DNA from: Arsenophonus sp045399315
Lineage (GTDB): Bacteria; Pseudomonadota; Gammaproteobacteria; Enterobacterales; Enterobacteriaceae
Direction: 5' to 3'
Assembly (NCBI GenBank): GCA_045399315.1
Contig: DAYVGO010000031.1
Coordinates: 1-36,194 of the forward strand
Length of the DNA: 36,194 nt
Below are positions 1-8,967 of the stretch, piece by piece. The notes beneath the pieces were generated by a model. It did not search any database, was not told the origin of the DNA, and saw nothing but the letters and a program-made list of their open reading frames with translations. The translations under genes and the position numbers were made by a program. The number at the start of each line of letters is the position of its first letter. Position 1 is the first letter of the stretch.

Positions 1-1144
1 GAAGTCATTATTACCCAATATTGATAATGTGTTTAAACATCAGAATCAACAAATTGTTGAGCTTACTGAACAGACCGAAATGATCCTACTCCCGCAAACT
101 TTTAATTCGCTCAGCGAAGCAGAACAAATCTTTATGCAACACGCTAATATTCAACTGATGAAGGTCGAATTTAATGCCATCGGTAGTTTGCGCAGTACCC
201 CTATGTCGCGAGGAGCAAGACATGGAATAATGACTGCTGGTTGATTAGTAACCCGTGTGCCGAAATCGATTAATATGCTGAAGTGTACTTTTAACAGCCA
301 TGAACGGATGTATGCATTAACCACGGAGCAAGATATCGGCAGTTATAAATTACATCGGGTTGATGATAATAAAGCTGCTATTCTTGAACTATTTCCTAAT
401 GATGGTAAAGCGCACGATGATAATGATTATAGATTAAAAACTTATCTCATTTTTGTGTTAAAAGCCGCCAACGAGAAACCCGACAAACTGATAGATAAGC
501 TTGTCAAGCAACGTGGTGAAAGATTATGTGAAAAACTACAACAGGAAGGTTATCAAGAAACCACCCGGCAAAAAGTGGACGCTTTTTTCTTAAGTCTTAT
601 TCCATTCTATACCATGATCACAGAAGCGCAAAAGGACAATAAAGGTAAGGCAGTTCTAGCGGGAACATTCGATTTGCTCAGTTTTTTATCGTTTATTAGC
701 AAAGGTACCCAAGTTGGTAGTCGATTCAGTATCGCGCTGGGAGAAGCTGCAATTAATGGGGCACGAACGGCATTAAAGAAGGCTACTATCCGACAAATAT
801 TACGTGAAAGCGGCAAACAATTTATCAAGTTTGGTATTCCACATATAACAGACCATTTACCGGCTAAAGCTTATATTGACTTAGGTGTAGTTTTCTTACG
901 TATTGCTGATCCGGGTTTTGAATTACTAACATCAGCAGGAATAAAAGGAGTCAATGCCTTAATGTGGCGTTATAAGTATAACATAAAGTACACGGTTTAA
1001 CCCCATTAATTAAGGCGCTGGAAAAAAGGCGCAAGAATTACCGCTTGATTCGAATGAACCGTTTAAAGTGGAGACGGCTTATCGACCTTATTTGGTAAAA
1101 GAGGTACAGGTCGTTAATATCGGTCAGTAGCAAGGTAAAGACAT
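1..1144 (+). pseudogene. Toxin-like N-terminal module of a broken large effector gene (5' end outside window)
   Basis: The reading frame is already open at base 2 and runs to a TGA at 242-244. It continues in the same frame to a TAA at 998-1000, so the TGA looks like a nonsense mutation. Beyond that, sense text can only be followed by changing frame near 985, at the A6 run 1022-1027 and near 1150, with a TAG at 1128-1130. Stitched together, the text runs without loss from a helical, Ala/Gly-rich domain (motifs SLIPFYTMITEAQ, FIKFGIP, DPGFELL) to DIWY-QFNPETNSLFG. That layout recalls the large dermonecrotic-toxin-like proteins of Pseudomonas and Photorhabdus; this is from memory and unproven. 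It reads directly into the next module, so both were probably one gene. Function is presumably lost. Confidence 0.5.
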
Positions 1145-2898
1145 TTGGTACAGTTCAATCCGGAAACGAATAGCCTGTTTGGCCGCAAATATCTGCGCAA
1201 TTCAGCGGGTGAATTAGCCTTAGCACCGGTGTCAAGAAGCGCGGCTTTATCAATTAAGAACCCAAGGCATGGGTCTAATGAAGCTGCTAAAAATTGGTCA
1301 TCACAAGCTGATTTCTCTGCTTTTTACCAATCACACCAGCAAAAATTGCAAGCATTAAGCACACAATTGGCAAAACGGCGGCCTGGGATCACCATTAATT
1401 TATCTGCTGAAGACTTAAGTTACATGGATCTTACCCGTATTTTTGGTGGCTACCAAGACCTTGCTCATGCTAATTTACAAGGGGCCAATCTAACCTGACA
1501 GAAATTATCCTAGTGGAAGTTAATCTAACAAAGGCTAAAATGCACCAAACGAAACTGGTTAAGGCTAATCTACGCAAAGCTAACCTAAATGAAACTCAAT
1601 TGACAGGCGCTAACTTAGCTAAGGCTTATTTATGTAACACTAATTTAGTAAACTTTATAATGAATGGAGCTATACTGGAAAGCGTGTTCTTAAACAATAG
1701 TAACTTGACTAATAGTAATTTGACTGATGCTAATTTGGCGCAAGCTACGATAGCGCATGCTAACTTGACCACCAATCTGACCATGGTTGACCTAAGTGGC
1801 GTAACCTTAGTTCAAAGTAACCTGCATGGTGTAAATTTAACTAACACCAATTTAACGCAAGCATATTTGGATGATCTTACCCTGTGTGAGACTATTTTAG
1901 ATCAAGCCGACTTAACCGGAGCTAACCTAGTTAATACCGATCTTAGCAATGCCGATCTGAATAACACGATCCTAAAAGAGTTAACAATTAAGAACACTAA
2001 TTTTGCCGGTGCTTCTTTGAATGACAGTTTCACACTTCATCTTCCTCATGAATGGGATGAGAATAACTTAGATGCGATACTTAATCACTTAAATAACCAA
2101 AGCAGTCTGCTAACCAGTCTTAATAGTATTGATAACAGATATAGAGAATTAAAAAACAAGTTAGCTCTACAACTCATTCATTCTCTTGACCAGCCTGACC
2201 TTGATCTTACCCATGTGACTGTACCGCTATTAGATATTTTGGCAAAACCACCTCTTATAACCAATTTTCTTTTTCAAAATAGAGAAAATTTAAGCCCGCA
2301 ACAATTCAGTCTAACTGATTGTTTTAATCAAGATTTCCCACTGTTTTCTAGTCATTTCACTTATAGCCAATATTAAGCAACATTAAATTTAGGAGAACGA
2401 CTTAACACTTAATTCCTTCATGCGTCAAAAACCAATATTTTTACCACTAAATTAGTTGATGAAACTTCTCAACAGACGCTAAAGGACATTTTTACTCAGG
2501 TGCTTGATTTGGAACAAGGCTGTACATTAAAAAATGAAAATTTTCACCAAATCATGAATCTGTATAATTTGACAGCCAGTACCAAACGAGACAAAGCAGA
2601 ACACTTGCTTGCTCTATCTGTCGTTTTTACCCGTTATTCCTCCAGTGCTATCTTTGGTACCGAATTGGATTCTCCGCTAATGCCTAGATATTATGCTTAC
2701 ACCTTAATGGAAAAAGCCCACAGAATGGATCCCACGCTGATTGCACAAAATACATTTGATGATTGGAAGGAGTGTTTATTTGGCACCAGAAACGCTTTTA
2801 CTTGTAGCGCCGTTTTATATAACCAAGTGATTGATTATGAGACAGAACATTGTCATAGTGTGTTGAAAAAATTCAGCCGCCAGCCTGGTGATAAATAG
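1145..2898 (+). pseudogene. SopA/NleL-like pentapeptide-repeat, HECT-type E3 ubiquitin ligase effector, frameshifted
   Basis: SopA and NleL are T3SS effectors that act as HECT-like ubiquitin ligases in the host cell. Here a short leader (1145-1480) runs into pentapeptide repeats of the A(N/D)LXX type over about 1450-2010 (ANLQG, ANLRK, ANLTE-like units). A helical segment follows with WDENNLDAILNHLNN and LLDILAKPP, as in the SopA central domain. The last piece, open from 2413, has the C-lobe signature FTRYSSSAIFGTELDSP and RYYAYTLMEKA, then NAFTCSAVL. The Cys codon at 2803-2805 fits the catalytic Cys753 of SopA/NleL, and 30 residues follow it, against 29 in those proteins. Breaks are a frameshift near 1490 (TGA at 1496-1498), a TAA at 2374-2376 and missing sequence around 2376-2412. 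The family call is firm; activity is unlikely. Confidence 0.72.
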
Positions 2899-3074
2899 CA
2901 AAAAGAACTTTATAATAGCCTAAAAAACATTATTAACGGTATCAGAAGAGATTAAATATAATGAAAAATTTAAAATTTTTATACGATCTGTTAACGATCA
3001 TCTATAGTTAGGATCATATCAATGTAAGATAGAAGCTGAAATAATATTGTCATCTAATCTAATTAGGAGGTTAT

Positions 3075-3296
3075 ATGAAAAAATGCCCATCGCTGATTGT
3101 GTCATACTTATTGCTGATAATAGCTTTCCTGTTAATATCATCAATCTCATTCTATTGCGTGTTGTTATATGACTGGCATGAAAACGTAACCGGCTATTTA
3201 TACCTTATTGGTGCTGTTGTGTTATCAATAATTTTGCTGTATCTGTCCGATAAAATTAAATGCATTGCATGTCATCATAAACATGATCATATATAG
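3075..3296 (+). CDS. Small two-helix membrane protein with Cys/His-rich tail
   Basis: This is a 73-residue protein of unknown function. A strong ribosome site (AGGAGG, 6 bases before the ATG) supports translation. Two hydrophobic helices can be seen, at about residues 8-30 and 40-58, joined by a short loop with the motif VTGYLYLI. The C-terminus ends CIACHHKHDHI, two Cys and four His in eleven residues, which could bind a metal; that is inference. It lies between the broken SopA-like gene and the end of sctQ, which points towards it, so it is not part of the secretion operon. A near copy of 23 bases of the gene lies at 35415-35437. No family was recognised. Confidence 0.65.
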   Translation: MKKCPSLIVSYLLLIIAFLLISSISFYCVLLYDWHENVTGYLYLIGAVVLSIILLYLSDKIKCIACHHKHDHI

Positions 3297-3392
3297 CTTT
3301 ATTACAGCTACTATTTTTTCTACTTCTTTTGTCTAAGCTAAAAATTTTCCATATTATCGCATTAGCAAAAGAGGCCAGAAAAAATGGCAGAA

Positions 3393-4223
3393 CTATTTTT
3401 CCAATTCAAGGCAGTGAAATGCCATCTCGCTTCGAGTAGTGAGTAGTTCTCCCCAGGCAATCGTTTGTTCATTACATAATAAACAGACTCGGCTATCTAA
3501 CGTCACTTTACCAGTCAAATTTTCTGCTTTAATAAGCGTATAAAGTCGAGCTAATGGCAAATCAACGGTAGCAACCTGTGCCAAATAGGGTATTTGGTTA
3601 AATGTGATCGGCGGTCGTATCTCTTTTACCCATAATTGATTAACATCGGTTAATGTGACAACAGCCAATGGCGCATGCCACCATAATAATGCTTCTCCGT
3701 TCCGAATATCCACGTCACCTGATAACCAATAACCATATTTATGACGAATATTTTCGCAATCAGCGATAAAACCGGCTAACAATTTAACCGTAACTTGTGG
3801 TGACGGAACGTCAAAACGTGTCCAATCGGAGAAAGCATTCTGCCATTTTTCCAATCCGATATTGACCACCACAAACTGACATTCATCTACCGTAATAACG
3901 GGATAAATTTCCTTAGGCAACTGATAAACCGTTGGTTGTTGGCTTAATCTAGCATTAACCGTTTCTCCCAGTAATGAAAACCAGGCAGCACTAATACAAG
4001 GATACAAATCTTCGCTAACAAGTGTCGGATCAAGGCTACCACTATAGGTTTGCAGAGCATGCTGCCAATTGGTGTTATCACACCAAATACCAACCAAATC
4101 ATTAGCCATCCATGACCACCACTGTCCATCACCTTCAACATAAGCCAGCTGAATACGACAATTATCTTTTACTAAACCGGTAGTTAACCACTGATAAAGC
4201 ATTCGCCGCTCATTGTGCTCCAT
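3393..4223 (-). CDS. sctQ: SctQ (SsaQ-like) sorting-platform/C-ring protein
   Basis: SctQ forms the cytoplasmic pods of the sorting platform, which receive substrate-chaperone complexes below the export gate. The protein has 276 residues, against 322 in SsaQ, so the N-terminal part is shorter. The last 70 residues look like a SpoA (SPOA/FliN-like) domain: TVDLPLARLYTLIKAENLTG, then DSRVCLLCNEQTIAWGELL. Its ATG overlaps the sctP stop region by 14 bases and has GGAG 8 bases upstream. It is the last gene of the ssaM-sctV-N-O-P-Q unit. In Salmonella sctR follows directly; here the operon stops and sctR lies 29 kb away. No ATG lies near the start of the SpoA domain, so a short SctQ-C product would need a GTG or TTG start. 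Confidence 0.85.
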   Translation of the reverse strand: MEHNERRMLYQWLTTGLVKDNCRIQLAYVEGDGQWWSWMANDLVGIWCDNTNWQHALQTYSGSLDPTLVSEDLYPCISAAWFSLLGETVNARLSQQPTVYQLPKEIYPVITVDECQFVVVNIGLEKWQNAFSDWTRFDVPSPQVTVKLLAGFIADCENIRHKYGYWLSGDVDIRNGEALLWWHAPLAVVTLTDVNQLWVKEIRPPITFNQIPYLAQVATVDLPLARLYTLIKAENLTGKVTLDSRVCLLCNEQTIAWGELLTTRSEMAFHCLELEK

Positions 4224-4644
4224 CTTCTATCTCCAAAGACAGTAAAAAACCCCGCCCAGCTAATGTCGCTTTTAGTTTATTCTCGACTCGTGCTAATACT
4301 TGACGTTGAACAGAATTAGCCGGTTTTAACTGCAAATGGACCACACCATATTTTTCCCAACGAGCAATGATCATCATACCCATCATCGGCCCATTAAGTA
4401 GTCGATAAGTTAAACTGTTGCCCTGACGTAACAGATAAACATTATTTACTGTCGCTGAGCTATTGGTATAAGCCAGTGTCTCTAATACAGAAGGCAAACC
4501 AGATGCTAACGATATATTATTAGGCTTTTGGGCTTGCAGATAACGGTCAAAACGACGTTTTAGTTCCGGATCAGCCTCCTGTCGGCGTTGAATATTGGGC
4601 ACCAAATTACCGATGGCAACATTACAATGGATCATATTAGTCAT
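4210..4644 (-). CDS. sctP: SctP (SsaP-like) needle-length/substrate-switch protein
   Basis: SctP proteins act as the molecular ruler and the switch from early to later substrates. This 144-residue protein is close to SsaP in length (about 124) and far shorter than YscP. It is assigned mainly by its place between sctO and sctQ. A C-terminal globular part of mixed helix and strand (about 85-144, motif VHLQLKPANSVQRQVLARVENKL) is compatible with the conserved T3S4-like switch domain. The start ATG overlaps the end of sctO by 8 bases and has GAGGTGGTGA just before it, so translation is probably coupled. Sequence similarity within this family is weak, so the call rests on gene order. Confidence 0.7.
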   Translation of the reverse strand: MTNMIHCNVAIGNLVPNIQRRQEADPELKRRFDRYLQAQKPNNISLASGLPSVLETLAYTNSSATVNNVYLLRQGNSLTYRLLNGPMMGMMIIARWEKYGVVHLQLKPANSVQRQVLARVENKLKATLAGRGFLLSLEIEDGAQ

Positions 4645-5035
4645 TCACCACCTCTTTCAGTTTTTCTTGATTTTTAATCATTACCAGATGTTCTTTAGCC
4701 AGTTGCTGTTTTTGGCACTCGAGTTCATCAATCGACTGACGTAATTGATCGATATTAGCCTTCAGTTTGCGCTCTTCAAGATAAATTTCTCGCATAGATT
4801 GTTTAAATAGCGCTAGCTGGTGGCGGGAAATGGTTTCATTTGGTAATGAAGGCGTTGCTAAATCGTGCCAAAGTTTCAGCCGTTGCTGTTGTAGCTCTGC
4901 CAGGGTTACTTGCATAGCTTCCTGCTCACGCTGAATTTGTTGCCGTTGAGATTGCAAGCAGATTTCTCGCTGCTGACGTATTCGCAATAGTCGTTTAATA
5001 ATAATGCGCTCATGGTTAGAAAATTCATTTTTCAT
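4637..5035 (-). CDS. sctO: SctO (SsaO-like) ATPase stalk protein
   Basis: SctO is the coiled-coil stalk that links the hexameric ATPase SctN to the export gate SctV, like FliJ or the gamma subunit of F1. The 132 residues are almost entirely charged and helical, with heptads and many Gln, Arg, Glu and Leu (for example RQQREICLQSQRQQIQREQE), as expected for two antiparallel coils. SsaO is about 125 residues. The gene starts 5 bases after the sctN stop and has no strong ribosome site of its own, so it probably relies on coupling to sctN. It overlaps sctP by 8 bases. Size, composition and position agree. Confidence 0.8.
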   Translation of the reverse strand: MKNEFSNHERIIIKRLLRIRQQREICLQSQRQQIQREQEAMQVTLAELQQQRLKLWHDLATPSLPNETISRHQLALFKQSMREIYLEERKLKANIDQLRQSIDELECQKQQLAKEHLVMIKNQEKLKEVVND

Positions 5036-5040
5036 ATATG

Positions 5041-6354
5041 CTAAACTAGTTGGGTTAGATTTTCTATCGTCTGGTCAAATGAAACTAATTCATCACAATC
5101 TTGGCAAAGAAATTGATTAATTTTTGGATTTTTTTCAATCGCTTCATCGGTATCTTTATCTTGCCCGGATTGATATTCACCAACCCGAATTAATAGCTGA
5201 ACATCCTGAAAAAGCGCTCGCAATTGCCTTAAGCGACGGGCATGCAAGCTATGCTCTTTACTGACGATATTATCCATAATGCGGCTAACACTGGCGTTCA
5301 CATCAATAGCTGGAAAATGCCCTGCTGCAGCTAATTGACGGGATAAAATAATATGGCCATCTAAAATAGAACGAACCTCATCTGCAACAGGTTCATTCAT
5401 ATTGTCGCCTTCCACTAACACGGTATAAATAGCACTAATACTACCCACCTTAGCCGGACCCGCCCGCTCTAATAAAGCAGCCATATGAACAAAGACGCTT
5501 GGCGGAAAACCATTGGCAACAGGCGGTTCCCCTGCTGCTAAACCAATTTCGCGTGCGGCGCGCGCAAAGCGGGTCAATGAATCCACCATCAATAATACCC
5601 GTTTACCTTGATCACGAAAATATTCAGCAATGGTGGTTGCCGTCAGAGAAGCTTTCATTCGCTCTAAAGGAGGGCGATCTGAGGTGGTGACAACCAATAT
5701 GGTTTTTCTTCTTGCCGAAGCAGGCAAATGCTTATCGAGAAACTCACGCACTTCACGCCCCCGCTCGCCAACTAACGCCAATACCACCACATCGGCTTCA
5801 CAGCCCCTAGCTAACATACCGAGTAGCGTACTTTTGCCGCCACCAGCCGCGGCAAAAATACCGATCCTTTGACCAATACCAAGCGTTAATATACCATCTA
5901 TCGCTTTGATGCCAGTTGGCAAAACTTCACTAATTAACTGGCGCGTTAATGGATCGGGTGCGACATTATGATTACTCCGCCATTCACCAGCAATTGACAT
6001 TTTTTCTAGCGGCCGTCCTAAACCATCAACAATACCACCTAATAGATGTTCACCTACTCGCACTCGGTGTCCATGCCCCAAACGCTCAACATAAGCGCCA
6101 GCAACTAACCCTATGGTCGCGTCGAATGGTGATAGCCAAGCTTCTTGCTCTTTGATGGTAATTACCTCTGCCGCTAATCGATTATCAATCAGACATAACT
6201 CACCTTGCTTAGCACCGGGTAGTTTCACTTTAACTAAATTAGTAAATACTTCCTGCACCTTACCTAGACATCGATAAGGTAGAATATCGGTCAATGGCTG
6301 AAATAGTGGGCTAACCATAGCTCGAACGATTTTTATTTTATCCAGCGAGCGCAT
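5041..6354 (-). CDS. sctN: SctN (SsaN-like) T3SS ATPase
   Basis: SctN is the F1-type ATPase that detaches chaperones and unfolds substrates at the base of the apparatus. In 437 residues the Walker A motif AAGGGKST lies at 169-176 and the Walker B strand VLLMVDSLTR at 253-262, preceded by VGERGREVREF. Family blocks DIDVNASVSR-like (PAIDVNASVSR) and LLIRVGEYQ are present. SsaN has 433 residues. I chose the ATG at 6354 because GGGGAGAG lies about 8 bases before it. A longer frame from 6414 would overlap sctV by 77 bases and has no better ribosome site. With the chosen start the overlap with sctV is 17 bases, typical of coupled genes. Confidence 0.95.
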   Translation of the reverse strand: MRSLDKIKIVRAMVSPLFQPLTDILPYRCLGKVQEVFTNLVKVKLPGAKQGELCLIDNRLAAEVITIKEQEAWLSPFDATIGLVAGAYVERLGHGHRVRVGEHLLGGIVDGLGRPLEKMSIAGEWRSNHNVAPDPLTRQLISEVLPTGIKAIDGILTLGIGQRIGIFAAAGGGKSTLLGMLARGCEADVVVLALVGERGREVREFLDKHLPASARRKTILVVTTSDRPPLERMKASLTATTIAEYFRDQGKRVLLMVDSLTRFARAAREIGLAAGEPPVANGFPPSVFVHMAALLERAGPAKVGSISAIYTVLVEGDNMNEPVADEVRSILDGHIILSRQLAAAGHFPAIDVNASVSRIMDNIVSKEHSLHARRLRQLRALFQDVQLLIRVGEYQSGQDKDTDEAIEKNPKINQFLCQDCDELVSFDQTIENLTQLV

Positions 6355-8371
6355 CCAGTCTCTCCCCTGTAATATCAACTTGAGCAAGGACTTTAATATC
6401 GGCACCTTCACCAATTTCTTGGAATGAAAGTACAGCGGTTGTTGTCAATACTGGTTCGATAATTTTGCGTAGATAACGACGTACATCAAGTGAAGTCAAC
6501 ACAACACAATCGGCTTGAGTTGGTAATTTTTGTTTTATGGCGGCAATGATCTGCTGCTCTTGCGCAGGTTCAAGTGCGCAGTAAGAACCAATAGCAGATT
6601 GGCGAATAGATTCACGAATACTGTTTTCAATCCCATCACCGACTAATACCATAGGGATCCAACCCTCTTCGCTAGTAAAACGGCGACGAATATGACGGCG
6701 AAGAGAAACCCTAACATACTCAGTCAACATCACGGTATCTTTTTCTTTCGCTCCCCATTCAACAAGCGTTTCGAAAATGGTTCTTAGATCACGAATAGAA
6801 ATCTGTTCTTCAACTAAACGCTGTAAAATATCAGTCACTTTACTGATTGGTAGTAAGCGCTGTAATTCCTTGACTAATTCGGCATAACGCATCTCCATTG
6901 CATCCATCAGATACCGTGTTTCTTGGACCCCTAAAAACTCTTTACCATAGTGATAAACGACCTTTTCTACCAAATAGGTGACAATTTCTACGCCCTTATA
7001 GCCTGTGTCCAGTGGCAATGATTGATGTTCGCCCTCTAGCCAATAAACTGGCTGATGATTAAAGATTAGCTGCTCTTTACGTACTTGAGGTAAATCAATT
7101 GGTTGAGTTAATAAAGTTGCGGTAGGATCTACTGCTGTCTTGAAGACCGGTTCTTGATATAAAAGTATTTGTAACTTGTTTGGCTCTTTTATGTCAACTT
7201 GCAACTGTATTTCTGGTAAAGGCAAGCCTAATTTTTCAAATAATTGCCAACGTAAATTTTGCAATTTGTCAGCCATAGTCTCTGTCATTATTTGTTGCCC
7301 AACGATGACTAGCAGCGGTATTGTGCCTGGTGTCATCTCACGTGATGCCTGTTCCGTTCCATTTTTTGCTGACGGGTAAACTTGACCTGAACCTTTTTTT
7401 ACTTTTGCATTACGTTTCATCCAATAAGCACAGACAAAAAGCATTAATGCTAATGCACTAAATACAAACCAAGGAAAACCAGGTATAATAGAAAAGACTA
7501 ATAAAATACCAGCGGTCATTTGCAGTGATGAGGGTTGACTGAGTACTTGCTGTACCAAATCATTAGCCAAATTATTCTTTTTCTCTCCGGGTACTCGAGT
7601 AACGATTAAGCCTGCCGTAATTGAAATAAGCAACGACGGGATCTGAGCAATTAATCCATCACCAACCGACAAAATAGCATAGGTATTTAATGCTTCCGTT
7701 GCCGACATATTATGTTGGATAACACCAATGGCAATCCCACCAAAGATATTCGCTAAAATGACAATCACGCTAGCAATGGCATCACCCTTAACAAATTTCA
7801 TCGCACCATCCATTGCACCATAAAGCTGACTCTCTTTTTGTACTAATGCCCTTTGTCGTTTGGCTTCACTCGCATCAATGATACCTGCCCGCATATCACC
7901 ATCAATACTCATCTGTCTACCAGGCATACCATCGAGAGAAAATCGAGCACTCACTTCAGCCACACGTTCAGAACCTTTAGTAATAACAATGAACTGTACA
8001 ATGGTGATAATGGCAAAAATAATGATACCAACCCCAAGATTACCGCCAACCACAAAACTACCAAATGTATACACAATCTCGCCGGCATCATGTTGTAATA
8101 AAATTAGGCGACTAGTACTGATAGTCAGAGCTAAACGATATAATGTAGTAATCAACAACATAGACGGAAAGACTGAGAAATCAAGCGGATCACGAATGTA
8201 GATAGCCATCATAAATAAAATGATCGATAACCCTAAATTGATCGCTATTAATACATCAATTAAGGTAGTCGGCAGGGGCAAAATCATCATGAATACTGAC
8301 AGCATTAACATGGCGCTAAGGATAATATCTTGACGTCCTGCAATTTGTGCTAACCAACGAGCTATTGACAT
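6338..8371 (-). CDS. sctV: SctV (SsaV-like) export gate protein, FHIPEP family
   Basis: SctV forms the nonameric export gate ring of the inner membrane. It couples proton flow to secretion and selects substrates through its cytoplasmic domain. The protein has 677 residues, close to SsaV (681). Hydrophobic helices fill residues 15-130 and about 190-325, and the FHIPEP signature region RVAEVSARFSLDGMPGRQM lies at 136-154. The C-terminal half (about 350-677) is soluble, with IRDLRTIFETLVEWG typical of this family. The gene starts 3 bases after the ssaM stop, with GGAG inside the end of ssaM. No frame damage was seen. Confidence 0.96.
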   Translation of the reverse strand: MSIARWLAQIAGRQDIILSAMLMLSVFMMILPLPTTLIDVLIAINLGLSIILFMMAIYIRDPLDFSVFPSMLLITTLYRLALTISTSRLILLQHDAGEIVYTFGSFVVGGNLGVGIIIFAIITIVQFIVITKGSERVAEVSARFSLDGMPGRQMSIDGDMRAGIIDASEAKRQRALVQKESQLYGAMDGAMKFVKGDAIASVIVILANIFGGIAIGVIQHNMSATEALNTYAILSVGDGLIAQIPSLLISITAGLIVTRVPGEKKNNLANDLVQQVLSQPSSLQMTAGILLVFSIIPGFPWFVFSALALMLFVCAYWMKRNAKVKKGSGQVYPSAKNGTEQASREMTPGTIPLLVIVGQQIMTETMADKLQNLRWQLFEKLGLPLPEIQLQVDIKEPNKLQILLYQEPVFKTAVDPTATLLTQPIDLPQVRKEQLIFNHQPVYWLEGEHQSLPLDTGYKGVEIVTYLVEKVVYHYGKEFLGVQETRYLMDAMEMRYAELVKELQRLLPISKVTDILQRLVEEQISIRDLRTIFETLVEWGAKEKDTVMLTEYVRVSLRRHIRRRFTSEEGWIPMVLVGDGIENSIRESIRQSAIGSYCALEPAQEQQIIAAIKQKLPTQADCVVLTSLDVRRYLRKIIEPVLTTTAVLSFQEIGEGADIKVLAQVDITGERLDALAG

Positions 8372-8373
8372 TA

Positions 8374-8733
8374 TCAGGAGGCTCCTTTAGGTAACTTAGA
8401 AAGAAATTGACGTTGTCTTTGACATAGACGAAATAAAAAAAGACCATCACTCTCTTTTGGGCACCATGCACTCAAATAGGGGCGTTGGCGAATAATAAAT
8501 ACTCGCTGAGGGATCCCCCAAAACCGCTCTGGTTGATTAAGCTCTAATGCTTGTAGCAGATCATAATCACCCTCTTTCAACAACCAACTAGTAATAAGAA
8601 AACGCTCTTCAATGATTTCAATACGTAGACCAAAAGGTAGCCAGTGGCACTCAATTGCTGTTGAAATTTCGACTATTCTGTGATTGAACAAAGAAAAAAA
8701 ATGTTCAAGATTACGAACCAGTTGCAATTTCAT
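8374..8733 (-). CDS. ssaM: SsaM-like regulator of the translocator-to-effector switch
   Basis: In Salmonella, SsaM binds SpiC (SsaB) and the gatekeeper SsaL so that translocators are secreted before effectors. This 119-residue protein (SsaM 122) shares the key stretches with SsaM: ALELNQPERFWGIPQRVFII matches the SsaM block around AIPQRLFLL, and RQRQFLSKL matches RQIKFLES near the C-terminus. AGAGGAAC lies just before the ATG. It opens the unit that continues with sctV, and a copy of the shared promoter box lies 52-75 bases upstream. All three members of the switch (ssaB, sctW, ssaM) are intact in this window, so the ordered-secretion checkpoint is probably functional. Confidence 0.82.
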   Translation of the reverse strand: MKLQLVRNLEHFFSLFNHRIVEISTAIECHWLPFGLRIEIIEERFLITSWLLKEGDYDLLQALELNQPERFWGIPQRVFIIRQRPYLSAWCPKESDGLFLFRLCQRQRQFLSKLPKGAS

Positions 8734-8784
8734 GTTGTTCCTCTTAGCTATTAATTAAGCATGCTAGAGGAAGCCCTGTGTTCG

Positions 8785-8808
8785 TATCCGGTAAATACCT
8801 GAAATAAC
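8785..8808 (-). promoter_or_regulatory. Shared T3SS box upstream of ssaM-sctV operon
   Basis: On the plus strand the sequence begins TATCCGGTAAATACCTGA and continues with AATAAC. It contains the inverted repeat GGTA-AA-TACC. It lies 52-75 bases before the ssaM ATG, the same position as the boxes in front of sctR and ssaB. The full 24 bases differ at only three positions from the box at 17218-17241. The regulator is inferred, most simply the SsrB-like protein of this window. Confidence 0.7.
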
Positions 8809-8967
8809 CTAATGGCAAGCAAAATAAACTTTGCGTCAACCAGGTTAAAATTAAAGAAAATATTAGTGGGCGTGTTGCCATAGTTAACATCCCCAGATAG
8901 TTTGATTAAATTAATAAGTTATTTAAATCAAGCTAATATAATTCGGCTGCTAACCGATACCTTTGCC

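Noticed and set aside
1..1144. Stop codon reassignment (TGA read as Trp), suggested by in-frame TGA codons in broken genes
   Set aside because: Intact genes in the window use TGA as a normal stop (many ATGA overlaps), and the broken genes also have TAA, TAG and frameshifts, so decay explains it.
3393..4223. Internal GTG or TTG start for a short SctQ product near the SpoA domain
   Set aside because: GGAGAAG in the codons for NGEA is followed by an ATG in the wrong frame only; no in-frame start has a proper ribosome site, so no separate feature was listed.
5041..6414. Longer SctN starting at 6414
   Set aside because: It would overlap sctV by 77 bases and lengthen the family-typical N-terminus; the ATG at 6354 has a strong ribosome site.
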